Below are positions 8,431 to 17,239 of a stretch of 64,000 nt of DNA, one piece after another. The DNA comes from CAVZTX01 sp963778375 (GTDB taxonomy: Bacteria > Chloroflexota > Ktedonobacteria > Ktedonobacterales > Ktedonobacteraceae). How positions within the stretch are numbered: the first letter of the stretch is position 1; every line of letters starts with the position of its first letter. Where the stretch lies: assembly GCA_963778375.1 (NCBI GenBank), contig CAVZTX010000038.1, forward strand, positions 310,001-374,000, written 5' to 3'. Under the pieces are notes generated by a model. The model ran no database searches, had not been told where the DNA came from, and saw nothing but the letters and a program-made list of their open reading frames with translations. Made by a program: the position numbers and the translations under genes.

Positions 8431-9634
8431 TTGAAGAAACTTATTATTGCTTTGTTTCTAGCCGCGCTATCCACTTTTGCCGTGTTTGGAGGGTCTACTC
8501 AGAATCTGATCTATAATGCCCATGCCGCTTCCTTCGATGTCTCCCGGTTCGTCCAGATATGTTCAAATGCACCTGCCCGGTATGCACATTGCAACGCTAT
8601 CCGAGTGCTACCCCCTTCCCCTTCCACATCCATTTCCAATTCCACCGGCTGCGATAGTATCCCCGTAGGGGGCTATCATCCCTGTGACCTCCAGTCCGCC
8701 TACAATCTCCCCTCTTCTACAACAGGCAATGGACAGACGATCGCAATTATTGATCCCTATGATGATCCCAATGCTGAGTCCGACCTCAGGGATATACCGC
8801 ACAGAATTTGGTTTGCCACCCTGTACTACAGCAAATGGCTGCTTTAAAAAGGTCGATCAGAATGGCGGCACAAACTATCCACAATCCAATTCCGCTTGGG
8901 CACAAGAGACTTCACTCGACCTGGATATGGTCAGCGCAATCTGCCCTAATTGCAATATCCTGCTTGTTGAGGCCACAACCTCCAGTATGCAAAATCTTGA
9001 AATATCTAATGATACAGCCGCACAAATGGGAGCCAATGTCATCAATAATAGCTATGGCATCAGCGAGTATAGCGCAGAAACCAGCGAACAGTCTCATTTC
9101 AATCACCCTGGGGTGGTCGTCACGGCCAGTGATGGCGATGGAGGATACAAAACCCAGTTCCCGGCAGCGTCTCAGTACGTCACCGCCGTTGGTGGAACCA
9201 CTTTAAAACCAGCACAGAACTCCCGTAGCTGGAGCGAGACTGCCTGGAGTGGTACAGGAAGTGGCTGCAGTCAGTATATCAGCAAACCCAGTTGGCAAAC
9301 AGATTCTGGATGCAGCAACCGCACTATAGGTGATGTCTCGGCAGTTGCAGATCCCAATACAGGTGTTGCGGCCTATGATAGCTATGGTGGTGTAAGTGGC
9401 TGGGTTATCTATGGGGGCACAAGTGTGGCCTCCGCGATTATAGCAGGTGTTTATGGGCTGGCGGGCAATGCTAGTAGTGTACGCTACGGTTCGTATTCAT
9501 ATAGCCAAACTGGCAGTTTGAATGATGTTACTAGTGGAAGCAATGGAAGTTGTGGTACATATCTTTGTAATGCTGGGTCAGGCTATGATGGGCCGACCGG
9601 TAATGGCACTCCCAACGGTACAGGTGCTTTTTAA
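8431..9634 (+). pseudogene. Sedolisin-like (S53) serine peptidase, one-base frameshift
   Basis: The product would be a secreted protease of about 400 residues. It starts at TTG 8431 behind AAAGGAG and has a signal peptide of about 32 residues ending NAHA. The first frame runs to about 8787 and the family match continues in another frame from 8789, so one extra base near 8788 breaks it. After the shift the sequence keeps the E-x3-D pair in QETSLDLD, the ASDGDGG oxyanion region and the catalytic serine in GGTSVAS, plus the C-terminal GYDGPTGNGTPN. No long propeptide is present. Because the downstream half is well preserved, the lesion is recent or a sequencing error. Confidence 0.75.
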
Positions 9635-9661
9635 AGTATTAGCTTGTGAGATTGAGTAGCA

Positions 9662-10000
9662 ATGGAGATAGGAGAAACCCTGCTGGTCAGTAATAGGCAG
9701 GAATGGCGTGAATGGTTAGCTCAACATCATCATGACTCTAAGGAGATCTGGTTGATCTACTACAAGAAAAGCTCTGGGAAAGCGGGCATCTCTTATGAGG
9801 AGTCTGTGGAAGAGGCGTTGTGCTTCGGCTGGATTGATGGCGCTATCAAAGGTATTGATGAAGAGATCTACGCGGGACGTTTTACTCCTCGGCGTCTCAA
9901 AAGTCCGTGGTCTACCTCCAATCGTGAACGTGTCGCTCGTTTACTACGCGAGGGAAAGATGACCGAGGCGGGTTTGGCTGCACTTCCAAATGATCTATAA
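9662..10000 (+). CDS. YdeI/OmdA-like protein, short form
   Basis: A 112-residue protein matching the N-terminal part of the YdeI/OmpD-associated family: RQEWREWLAQHH, EIWLIYYKKSSGK, EEALCFGWIDG and RFTPRRLKSPWS are characteristic blocks. Full-length relatives are nearly twice as long and have a C-terminal helical domain that is missing here, so this is either a natural short form or a 3'-truncated gene. The ribosome site is weak. It follows the broken protease by 27 bases. Function is uncertain; relatives have been linked to envelope stress and cationic peptide resistance. Confidence 0.7.
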   Translation: MEIGETLLVSNRQEWREWLAQHHHDSKEIWLIYYKKSSGKAGISYEESVEEALCFGWIDGAIKGIDEEIYAGRFTPRRLKSPWSTSNRERVARLLREGKMTEAGLAALPNDL

Positions 10001-10053
10001 AGCAAGTGCAGCCGTGCTCATTTCATGAAAATTTCTCTGTCAATTGTGAGAGG

Positions 10054-10917
10054 TTAGCTGATTAACTCGGCAGCCAGATCGACCTGGTTAAGATCAGGAA
10101 TGCATGGCCAGAGTATGAGTTCATCTGCACCGATGTCTATGAAAGACTCGATAGCTTGCTTCACAGCATCGGTCGTAGATGGAATAGCTCTGGCTCGCTG
10201 CTCTGCTGCTGGCCCTAAAAAGCTGTAGTAGGTGCGAATATATTCCCCGGCCCGCTCTGCTGCGTCGGGGCCGAGTCCGAAGTACATACATGTGACGAAG
10301 CGCGGTTTGCCGGTCCTACCCGCAGCCTCCCAAGATTCTTCAGCTATCCTGTAAAAGCGCAGCGCTTGCTCAGGACCAGCTCCGCCACCGATGAAGCCAT
10401 TTCCCCAAGGGCCAACTCGTTGGACGGCAGCGGGTGAATAGCCTCCGATGAGCAATTCAGGGCCTCCCTGTTGCACAGGTGGTGGACCTACAGGCCCTAC
10501 TTTATCATCCAATGCGTCACCCGACCAGATGCGCTTCATCAGGGCTAGTTGCTCCTCAAAGTGCTCGCCTCAATTGCGGAACTGAGCGGGGGCTGCACGG
10601 AAGTCATCTTCTCTCGCTCCAACGCCTAGACCTAATGTGAGGCGACCATTCGAGAGAGCGTCGATTGTCGCGGCCTGTTTCGCTAAAATCCCTGCATTAC
10701 GTAATGTTGTGATCAAAACGGTGGTCATCAAGCGAACGCGCTGGGTTACGGCTGCGGCGGCTGCCAATGTCGTCAGTGGCTCATAGTTAGGAAATACCAT
10801 ACGGTCAAGCATGGCGAGGCTTGAGAAGGGTCCAGCGTCTGCCTTTCTTGCCCAGTTCAGTACAAGTTGACCATTCACGCCAGGTATAGTTGCCGGTAAG
10901 CCAATACCGATTTTCAT
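10054..10917 (-). pseudogene. Luciferase-like flavin monooxygenase with one in-frame stop
   Basis: An F420/FMN-dependent LLM-class oxidoreductase of about 287 residues. The first part (10570-10917) begins MKIGIGLPATIPG and includes RVRLMTTVLI and LTLGLGVGAREDDF. After a TGA at 10570-10572 the same frame continues with GEHFEEQLALMKRIWSG, GGPELLIGGYSPAAVQRV and the C-terminal helices. Only one codon is broken. The position usually holds arginine, so a CGA-to-TGA transition explains it. If the stop is real, neither piece should form the active barrel. The gene is divergent from the MBL-fold hydrolase. Confidence 0.8.
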
Positions 10918-11121
10918 AGATGGTTCCCTCCTGTGTTGTTTGTCAGGGTCCAGGCAATTCTAAATACGTTGATTCTTGCTATCCGACAACAGCATTATAT
11001 AAGGATGGTTGTGCGCGTGCCAAGCTCCTCTTTTCAATACTCTAGCTGCACGATATAATAGGGGACAATCGCACGTCTCTTTAGAGGCACCTTTTGAGTG
11101 CCCAGGGGCAGGAGGAAGTTT

Positions 11122-12057
11122 ATGGCCGAGCAGGAACGCTTTAGAGTTCGTTTTTGGGGTGTGCGCGGAAGTTACACCACTCCGGGTCCTCAAACGGTAC
11201 GTCATGGAGGCAATACCTCGTGTGTCGAGGTGCAGGCTGGACCGCATACCCTTATCCTGGATGCAGGAACTGGCATCATCGGCCTGGGCAAGGAGCTCCT
11301 ACAGCGTGCGGCAGGAGAGCCACTACACCTCTCACTCTTCATCACACACGGCCATGGTGATCACTTGCTCGGCCTCCCTTTCTTCACACCACTCTATAGT
11401 TCTCAGACCTCAATCAATATCTTTGGCCCACGCCTGTTAGACCGCAGTATTGAGCAACTTGTAACCCCAATCATGTCTCCGCCGTATTTTCCAGTAGATA
11501 TTCGTACGTTGCCATCATGTCACACGTTTTATACCATAAGCGAAGAAGAGCAAATTTTCTGGAGACATGGCGAAATCGAACCCACAATTGAACCTGTAAG
11601 GACGGGAAAGGTGGGTGGAGTAGGAGACCTTGTGTCCGCACATGAATCTGCCAAAGCCGAGGTTCGCGTCGTTGCACGGTTCACTAATAGTCATCCTATG
11701 GATGGAGCGCTTATCTACTGCATCGAGTATGCTGGTCGGCGCCTCATCTATTCTACGGATGTAGAATGGAAAGAGCAGTATGATCTCGGATTTCTGGCCT
11801 TTGTGGAGGGAGCCGACTTGCTGATACATGATGCGCAGTATACGAATCACGATTATCAGCAATCGAAGCAAGGGTTCGGTCATAGTACGCTTGAGATGGC
11901 AACGGGCGTAGCACGTGCGGCTCACGTACGAGAGTTGATCTTGTTTCATCATGAACCAACATATGATGACGGTGAATTGGATGCTATGGAGATAGAAGCG
12001 CGTACGCAATTCGCAAACACACGTTCTGCGTATGAGGGTATGGAAATTGATATGTAG
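11122..12057 (+). CDS. MBL-fold metallo-hydrolase
   Basis: A 311-residue metallo-beta-lactamase-fold hydrolase of the RNase Z / class II phosphodiesterase-like group. It has the first motif RVRFWGVRGS near residue 9, the HxHxDH metal motif in ITHGHGDHLLG near residue 80, a later aspartate in YSTDVEW and a terminal histidine in LFHHEP. The start is ATG 11122 behind GGAGGAAG; an upstream GTG in the same frame is less good. Substrate is not predictable from sequence. It is the first of four closely spaced rightward genes ending with scpA. Confidence 0.8.
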   Translation: MAEQERFRVRFWGVRGSYTTPGPQTVRHGGNTSCVEVQAGPHTLILDAGTGIIGLGKELLQRAAGEPLHLSLFITHGHGDHLLGLPFFTPLYSSQTSINIFGPRLLDRSIEQLVTPIMSPPYFPVDIRTLPSCHTFYTISEEEQIFWRHGEIEPTIEPVRTGKVGGVGDLVSAHESAKAEVRVVARFTNSHPMDGALIYCIEYAGRRLIYSTDVEWKEQYDLGFLAFVEGADLLIHDAQYTNHDYQQSKQGFGHSTLEMATGVARAAHVRELILFHHEPTYDDGELDAMEIEARTQFANTRSAYEGMEIDM

Positions 12058-12098
12058 GGCCTTGTACCCGTCCATAGAAAGAAATTGGCGAGGAAAAT

Positions 12099-12839
12099 AT
12101 GTCCCCAAGTCCTATAAATGTTATACTGGCGCTAATGATAATCGCCTCGTTCCTGGTGGCTGTCGTCCTGCATGAATGCGGCCATGCTCTGATGGCTACT
12201 TTATTGGGTGATCCGACGCCACGCGATGAAGGGCGACTCAGTTTAAGTTTACGCCTACAGCTCGATCCTATTGGGACGGTGCTGGCCGTGATACTGGCTT
12301 TCTTCCCCGTGGCCGCTGGTCCGGTAGGTTTAGGTTGGGGCAAGCCAGTCAAGTCGGATGCCTGGAAACTACGAGGTGGGCCAAATGCTGGTACATTGCT
12401 GGTAGCGCTGGGTGGGCCGATAGCAAGTTTGATTGTTGGTCTGCTTTTCGCTATCATATTGCGATTGCTAGTCGTGGCATCCCTTGCCCCCAATTTTTTT
12501 ACTGATCACTTACTCCAGTTGGTACTGGTTTTTGCGAGTGTGAATATCAGCCTGGCTATCTTCAATCTTATTCCACTTTATCCTCTTGATGGCTACCAGA
12601 TTCTGTATACATTGCTGCCGAGTCGGCAGGCGGTACAGTTTGCCAGGTCTGCTGCATATGGCCCGTTCATTATCCTGGCAATCATCTTCCTCTTGCCTTT
12701 CCTAGGACAGTTGTCTGGCCTGGGAGGTCTGTTCATTTTTCACATTCCATACTATATCCTGCTTGGCGCTCTCAATATCATCGGCTTGATGCTAGGCGCA
12801 CCGGCTGATTACCTTTTCTTGCTCTATGTTCAGAGATAA
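12099..12839 (+). CDS. Site-2-protease family (M50) membrane metalloprotease
   Basis: An integral membrane protein of 246 residues. The first helix carries HECGH near residue 26 (the HExxH zinc motif), and a later helix carries the third-ligand aspartate in NLIPLYPLDGYQ. Together these define the intramembrane site-2 protease core (Rv2869/SpoIVFB-like subgroup). There is no PDZ domain. About six hydrophobic segments are visible. The stop overlaps the start of the HD gene, indicating translational coupling. Its substrate may be a membrane-anchored regulator, but none is encoded next to it. Confidence 0.85.
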   Translation: MSPSPINVILALMIIASFLVAVVLHECGHALMATLLGDPTPRDEGRLSLSLRLQLDPIGTVLAVILAFFPVAAGPVGLGWGKPVKSDAWKLRGGPNAGTLLVALGGPIASLIVGLLFAIILRLLVVASLAPNFFTDHLLQLVLVFASVNISLAIFNLIPLYPLDGYQILYTLLPSRQAVQFARSAAYGPFIILAIIFLLPFLGQLSGLGGLFIFHIPYYILLGALNIIGLMLGAPADYLFLLYVQR

Positions 12840-13380
12840 TGCCATGGGGATGGGGGTACAAAAACTGATTTATCGTTTCTGGCAGGTACGCCAGCAACTC
12901 GGCTTTGTTGCTCCGCTATCGAACGAGGAGCGTTCAGAGGTGGCGCATTGGCTTCCGGGTTCTGCCATTCTGCTCTTCGAGACGATGTCAGCAGCCGATC
13001 AGCGGCATGCCTTACGAGTCTGCCGGGGGCTACAGGAACGTGGTTGTACAGAAAAAGATTTACTTAGTGCCGCTCTTTTACACGATGTTGGCAAGGCTGG
13101 GGGGCGTGTGCCCTTCTGGACGCGGCCTGTTATCGTTATAGGCAAATTGTGTTTCCCACACCTCCTTGTTCGTCTAGCTGTCTATCCGCGTGAAGGAATA
13201 GGCCTTCCACACCTGCAATCCTGGCGTCGCCCGCTTGGCTATGCTTGGTGGCATGCTGATATCGGTGCGGACCTAGCTGCAGACGCGGGACTTTCAGAGC
13301 GTGCTATTCTCTATATCCGTACCCATCACCAGCCAAATGGCCCGGCAGCGGCGTTACATATTGTAGATGAGGCTTCGTAG
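12826..13380 (+). CDS. HD-domain phosphohydrolase
   Basis: A 184-residue HD-superfamily protein. The metal-binding signature is in LLSAALLHDVGKAGG near residue 85, with further histidines in WWHADIG and THHQPNG. The core is close to a minimal HD domain with a short hydrophobic segment at about 100-120, so it may touch the membrane. Starts at 12826, 12838 or 12844 are possible. The first overlaps the M50 gene by 14 bases; the third has a weak AGAGA upstream. It ends 2 bases before scpA. Nucleotide or phosphate ester substrates are typical of the superfamily. Confidence 0.75.
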   Translation: MFRDNAMGMGVQKLIYRFWQVRQQLGFVAPLSNEERSEVAHWLPGSAILLFETMSAADQRHALRVCRGLQERGCTEKDLLSAALLHDVGKAGGRVPFWTRPVIVIGKLCFPHLLVRLAVYPREGIGLPHLQSWRRPLGYAWWHADIGADLAADAGLSERAILYIRTHHQPNGPAAALHIVDEAS

Positions 13381-13382
13381 CT

Positions 13383-14267
13383 ATGCTCGATCAAACAGAG
13401 CCATCTCTTCTCAATGAGGTGGTCAGGGACGGGCGACCACAAGGGTCCCCACCCAGCACAACCCTACACCCGCCCCTACAAACAATTGGCGAACAGGCGC
13501 AGTATGTTGTGCATCTGCCCATATTTGAAGGCCCACTCGACCTTTTACTGCATCTGATTGAGAAGCGGCAGATGGAGATTACGACCATCTCGCTAATGGC
13601 AGTGACTGACCAGTATCTCGCATATCTTCAACAGTGGCAGGAGCCTGATGGTATGCCGCTGGCGAATATGGCTGCCTTTGTTTCTATTGCTGCCCGCCTG
13701 CTCTTCATCAAGTCGCAGAGCCTTTTACCGCGCAGTCCTAAAGACGAAATGGTGGACGATGAGGGAGATTGGCAGAATGCAGCAGCTATGGCTGAAGAGT
13801 TACGTCTGCATCTGCTGGAATACAAATTTGCTAAGGAGATTGCGCAATATCTACGCCAGCGTGAAAAGGCTGGACTACAAACCTACGGACGTTCTGGTTT
13901 GCTAGCGGGCATCGAGGCGCAACTTGCATGGACTCCTCCCACGCTGGTCGGTCTAGAGGCACAATCGCTGACCCAAGCTTTTCAACGCCTGCTCGAAGTA
14001 CGAGCAAAGGATGAGGTAAACGGTGCGGACTTGCTGCCCCTGGCACGTGTACGCGTGAGCGATCGTATGGCAAAGATCGTCGAATTGCTCTCAAAACGCT
14101 CCAGCATCCAACTTACCGAATTGATTGAGCATGAAGCTTCCCGTCTGGTGATTATTGTCACGTTCCTTGCCGTGCTTGAGATGTGGAAGCACGAGCGCAT
14201 CTGTGTGAAGCAAGAGACGCTTTTCAGCCCAATCACCTTGGAGCGAGGAATGCATTGGAGTGAGTAG
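13383..14267 (+). CDS. scpA: Segregation and condensation protein A
   Basis: The kleisin-like subunit of the bacterial SMC-ScpAB condensin. The conserved N-terminal block begins at about residue 41 with YVVHLPIFEGPLDLLLHLIE, followed by FVSIAARLLFIKSQSLLP and a C-terminal winged-helix region with FLAVLEMWKHERI. The first 40 residues are unlike family members and are partly encoded by a dispersed repeat (13425-13490), so they are probably an acquired extension. ATG 13383 lies just after the HD gene stop, and coupling is likely. An internal GTG at 13509 would remove the extension but has no clear ribosome site. scpB is not in the window. Confidence 0.9.
   Translation: MLDQTEPSLLNEVVRDGRPQGSPPSTTLHPPLQTIGEQAQYVVHLPIFEGPLDLLLHLIEKRQMEITTISLMAVTDQYLAYLQQWQEPDGMPLANMAAFVSIAARLLFIKSQSLLPRSPKDEMVDDEGDWQNAAAMAEELRLHLLEYKFAKEIAQYLRQREKAGLQTYGRSGLLAGIEAQLAWTPPTLVGLEAQSLTQAFQRLLEVRAKDEVNGADLLPLARVRVSDRMAKIVELLSKRSSIQLTELIEHEASRLVIIVTFLAVLEMWKHERICVKQETLFSPITLERGMHWSE
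13425..13490 (+). repeat. REP-like repeat inside the scpA reading frame
   Basis: The stretch GGGCGACCACAAGGGTCCCC, followed after a spacer by CGCCCCTACA, matches the dispersed repeat pattern seen at 14306, 18671 and 28359. It encodes residues of about 15-36 of ScpA (RDGRPQGSPPS onward), upstream of the conserved domain. Confidence 0.5.
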
Positions 14268-14692
14268 AGCGGATTTATCGTGCCCCATAAGCTGCCCCCA
14301 CCCCACAGGGCAACCGCAAGGGATTGCCCCTACGATACACGAAGCGGCCTTGTGAGCGGTGTCGGACGATGAGTAATAAATGAATTGGGGAATCGTTTGG
14401 CCCCGTAAGCCGATAATGAGTTGTAAGAAAATACTCTGGATACGTGGTGACTTGCCCTTTAGCCGATACATAGGCCCCAACGGAGGATGGTGGCGAAGTT
14501 GCAGTTGAGGTGTCCGAATCACGGTACCAAGGGGTACGGAGCCGATACTTTGGCAGTCGGGGGATAGGCGCGATACATGGGCCTCGACGGATTGCTCCTA
14601 GACTGAACCAATATGCGCTCAGTATCGTATAGTGTACAATGCTTGGGTAGTATTTGGTCGTATATCTCATCGATTAAAGAGGAGCTTGATTT
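14268..14692. repeat. Gene-free region with REP-like element and degenerate direct repeats
   Basis: A 425-base gap between scpA and the acyl-CoA synthetase. At 14306-14335 is a REP-like unit (CAGGGCAACCGCAAGGGATT then GCCCCTACGATA). Further on, AGCCGATACATAGGCCCCAA at 14461 recurs imperfectly as GGCGCGATACATGGGCCTCG at 14567, with weaker copies at 14419 and 14540. Leftward open frames here have no ribosome sites and repeat-like translations, so I call no gene. A promoter for the next gene should lie near its 3' end (a possible -10 TACAAT at 14635). Confidence 0.5.
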
Positions 14693-16438
14693 ATGGGCAT
14701 GACGAAAGATGGGCTGTCGTACTGGCAAGCTGATACAGATGGCGAACCACTTCTTGAAATCACTATTGGTGATCTTTTAGACCAGCGTGCAGAGGAACTT
14801 CCTACCCAGGAAGCTATTGTCTATTCATGTTATCCAGAATTTGGCGGGGCGCTGGACATTCGCTGGACATATGCAGAGTATCGCGAACGTGCTAACGCGG
14901 TTACCAGTGGCTTGATGGCTCTCGGACTCAACAAGGGAGATCATATTGCTGTGTGGGCTGCTAATCTTCCTGAGTGGCCATTGTTACAGATGGCTGCTGC
15001 CAAGGCTGGACTGGTGCTGGTGACGATCAATCCGATCTTACGTGCTGCTGAGGTAGAGTACATCCTGAAGCAGGGCGATGTTCGTGCGCTCTTCTTTATG
15101 GCGCGGGTGCGAGACTACGATTGTCTGGCCGCTATGCGCTCTATAACGACTCCTGGCATAAAGAATGGTGAAGTAAGCAGCGAACGCTTGCCTATGCTGC
15201 GTTATCTGTGCTTGTTGGGTGCATCTCCTGCTAGTTTGTTGGAGCAAGAAGGTTGGCGTCCCACGATGTTCCGAGAAATGGTCGCGGAGGGTGCGCAAGT
15301 TAGTACAGATACACTTGCTGAGCGACAGGCCTCTATCACACCTCATGACGCGGCACTAATTTTGTATACGTCGGGGACGACCGGTTTCCCCAAAGGTGCC
15401 ATTCTTACACATCACAATCTCCTCAATCAAGCGATGTTCGTGGCAAAAAGTGCGGATATAGGGCAGAATGGCCGGGGTTGTGTGCTTGTACCGTTCTTCC
15501 ATGTCTTTGGCTGTGTCGGTTATACTCTAGCAAGCCTCTATGCAGGCGCTACAATCCATCCTCTGCTGGCCTTCGATCCCTTGAAAGCCATGCAGGTGAT
15601 CAGCAGCGAGCGCTGCACTATGACCGGCGGGGTTCCCACCATGCTGCTTGCCATGCTACAGCACCCGGACTTCGTCAAATATGATCTCACATCGCTGAAC
15701 TTTATAAGTTGCGCGGGTGCACCCGTTCCCGTTTCTCTGATGGAGCAGGTGAAAGAACGCATTGGGGCGGATATCGTCATCGCTTTTGGCCAGACTGAAA
15801 ATACTGGTGCCATGACCTTAACCTTACGAAATGACCCGTTTGAACTGAAAGCAGCTACAGTAGGTATACCCCTACCGCATACCGAGGTTAAGATCATCAA
15901 TCCGGCAACCGGCGAGGTTGTGCCTTGCGGTGAGCGGGGTGAAATCTGCTGCCGGGGTTATCTCGTCATGCAAGGTTACTATAATATGCCTGAGAGAACG
16001 GCTGAGGCGATGGATGCTGAAGGCTGGCTGCATACTGGAGACCTCGCCACTATGAATGCCCAAGGTTATATTAATATCGTCGGTCGCCTTAAAGAGATGG
16101 TTATTCGCGGGGGCGAAAATATCTTTCCACGGGAGATTGAAGAACTGCTCATTCGCCATCTCAAGGTTGCTGATGTGCAGGTGTTGGGAGTTCCCGACCC
16201 ATTCTTCGGTGAAGAACTGCTGGCCGTGGTCATTCCTAAGTCGGGTGTGGAATTGACCGAGCAAGAACTGCGCGACTATTGTAAAGATGCGGTTAGTCGT
16301 CAGAAAGTTCCGCGCTACTTCCAGTTTGTGGAGTCCTATCCTTTGACGGGTAGTGGCAAGGTGCAGAAGTTTGTGCTACGTGAGAGTGCGATTAGGGCTT
16401 TGGGGCTTCAGGAGGCGGCGAGAATCAAGACAGCGTGA
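14693..16438 (+). CDS. Long-/medium-chain acyl-CoA synthetase (AMP-forming)
   Basis: A 581-residue ANL-superfamily adenylating enzyme that activates a carboxylic acid to acyl-AMP and then acyl-CoA. The phosphate-binding loop is ILYTSGTTGFPKGA (near residue 223). The A5-type motif is AFGQTENTG, the ATP-binding aspartate is in GWLHTGDLA, and the hinge is GRLKEMVIRGGENIFPREIE. The catalytic C-terminal lysine is in GSGKVQKF. The set resembles FadD/FadD3-type enzymes; chain-length preference cannot be read from sequence. The start is ATG behind AGAGGAG at 8-base spacing. Its stop codon lies inside a 35-bp arm of a long palindrome. Confidence 0.9.
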   Translation: MGMTKDGLSYWQADTDGEPLLEITIGDLLDQRAEELPTQEAIVYSCYPEFGGALDIRWTYAEYRERANAVTSGLMALGLNKGDHIAVWAANLPEWPLLQMAAAKAGLVLVTINPILRAAEVEYILKQGDVRALFFMARVRDYDCLAAMRSITTPGIKNGEVSSERLPMLRYLCLLGASPASLLEQEGWRPTMFREMVAEGAQVSTDTLAERQASITPHDAALILYTSGTTGFPKGAILTHHNLLNQAMFVAKSADIGQNGRGCVLVPFFHVFGCVGYTLASLYAGATIHPLLAFDPLKAMQVISSERCTMTGGVPTMLLAMLQHPDFVKYDLTSLNFISCAGAPVPVSLMEQVKERIGADIVIAFGQTENTGAMTLTLRNDPFELKAATVGIPLPHTEVKIINPATGEVVPCGERGEICCRGYLVMQGYYNMPERTAEAMDAEGWLHTGDLATMNAQGYINIVGRLKEMVIRGGENIFPREIEELLIRHLKVADVQVLGVPDPFFGEELLAVVIPKSGVELTEQELRDYCKDAVSRQKVPRYFQFVESYPLTGSGKVQKFVLRESAIRALGLQEAARIKTA

Positions 16439-16506
16439 AGTTTCCCAAAAATTATGTCGCAGGCTGAGTGCCACTCAGCCTGCGACATAATTTTTGGGAA
16501 ACTTCA
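16436..16506. terminator. 71-bp perfect inverted repeat, likely terminator
   Basis: Positions 16436-16470 and 16472-16506 are exact inverse complements (35 bp each) around a single central base. The left arm includes the acyl-CoA synthetase TGA stop. Runs of A and T inside the arms (CCCAAAAATTATG) give a U-rich end to the inner stem. It probably terminates that transcript just before the grpE promoter at 16512. The length and perfection exceed an ordinary terminator. Confidence 0.7.
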
Positions 16507-16510
16507 CAAA

Positions 16511-16540
16511 CTTGACAGGTAGTGGCTCAAGTTTTATACT
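16511..16540 (+). promoter_or_regulatory. Heat-shock operon promoter with overlapping HAIR (HspR) operator
   Basis: A -35 box TTGACA (16512-16517), a 17-base spacer and a -10 box TATACT (16535-16540) form a near-consensus housekeeping promoter. Overlapping it, 16511-16531 reads CTTGACA-N7-GCTCAAG, which fits the HAIR operator CTTGAGT-N7-ACTCAAG at 11 of 14 arm positions. The operon's third gene is hspR, the repressor that binds HAIR, so autoregulation by promoter occlusion is expected. Confidence 0.75.
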
Positions 16541-16625
16541 GAAAACACAATAAAACTGGTTTCCCGTACCTTGTGGAGCGCACATGTCGTGCCTCTGCAA
16601 ACAGAAATAAGGAGATAGTGTAGGA

Positions 16626-17195
16626 ATGGAAAAGCCTCAGGAGATGCATTCGGAGCAAGGGCAGCAGGTAACAGAGGATAGCGCTCCTACCCCTGCTACT
16701 CAAGATGCGCGTATTGCCGAGTTAGAAGCACAGCTTGCACAGGCACGCCAGGAGGCGGCAGAGAACTGGAATAAATACGTGCGCGAGCATGCTGATATGC
16801 AGAATTTTCGCAAGCGCCAGGAGCGTATGGCGATGGATCGCGTACAGCAGCAGAAGAAGGCACTGTTTCATAAAATACTGGGTGTGATGGACAATGTGGA
16901 GCGGGCACTGGCATATCAGGATGCTATGGATAAGCAGGCGTTGCAGCAGACACTGCGCATGGTCATGTGGCAAATGAATGAGGTGATGCGTGGCGAGGGT
17001 TTGACGCCTATTCCTACCGTTGGAGAAGCATTCAATCCTTATGTGCATGAAGCTATTGAGAAGGTTGAAGATAGCGACCAACCAGAAGATACCGTTGTGG
17101 AAGAAGTGCTCAAGGGATACAAACTTGGCGATGAGACACTGCGCCCAGCACGTGTGAAAGTAAGTGGCGGAATCAAGCAGGCACAAGAGGAATAA
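16626..17195 (+). CDS. grpE: Nucleotide exchange factor GrpE
   Basis: The cochaperone that releases ADP from DnaK. A polar N-terminus is followed by a long coiled coil (residues about 25-80: RIAELEAQLAQARQEAAENW), then the conserved DMQNFRKRQER and GVMDNVERAL blocks. A C-terminal beta domain follows, with GEAFNPYVHEAI and VLKGYKLGDETLRPARV. The length of 189 residues is normal. AAGGAG lies about 11 bases upstream of ATG. It is the first gene of the HspR-controlled operon; dnaK itself is not in the window. Confidence 0.95.
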   Translation: MEKPQEMHSEQGQQVTEDSAPTPATQDARIAELEAQLAQARQEAAENWNKYVREHADMQNFRKRQERMAMDRVQQQKKALFHKILGVMDNVERALAYQDAMDKQALQQTLRMVMWQMNEVMRGEGLTPIPTVGEAFNPYVHEAIEKVEDSDQPEDTVVEEVLKGYKLGDETLRPARVKVSGGIKQAQEE

Positions 17196-17239
17196 TGCCA
17201 GGGGCGGCTACAAAGGCCGTCCTATAAAGGGACCGGGAA

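Noticed and set aside
10570..10572. TGA read as selenocysteine
   Set aside because: The position is normally arginine in LLM-class proteins and no SECIS-like hairpin was seen just downstream.
14275..14670. 131-codon leftward frame in the scpA-acyl-CoA synthetase gap
   Set aside because: No ribosome site, and the translation follows REP-like and degenerate direct repeats.
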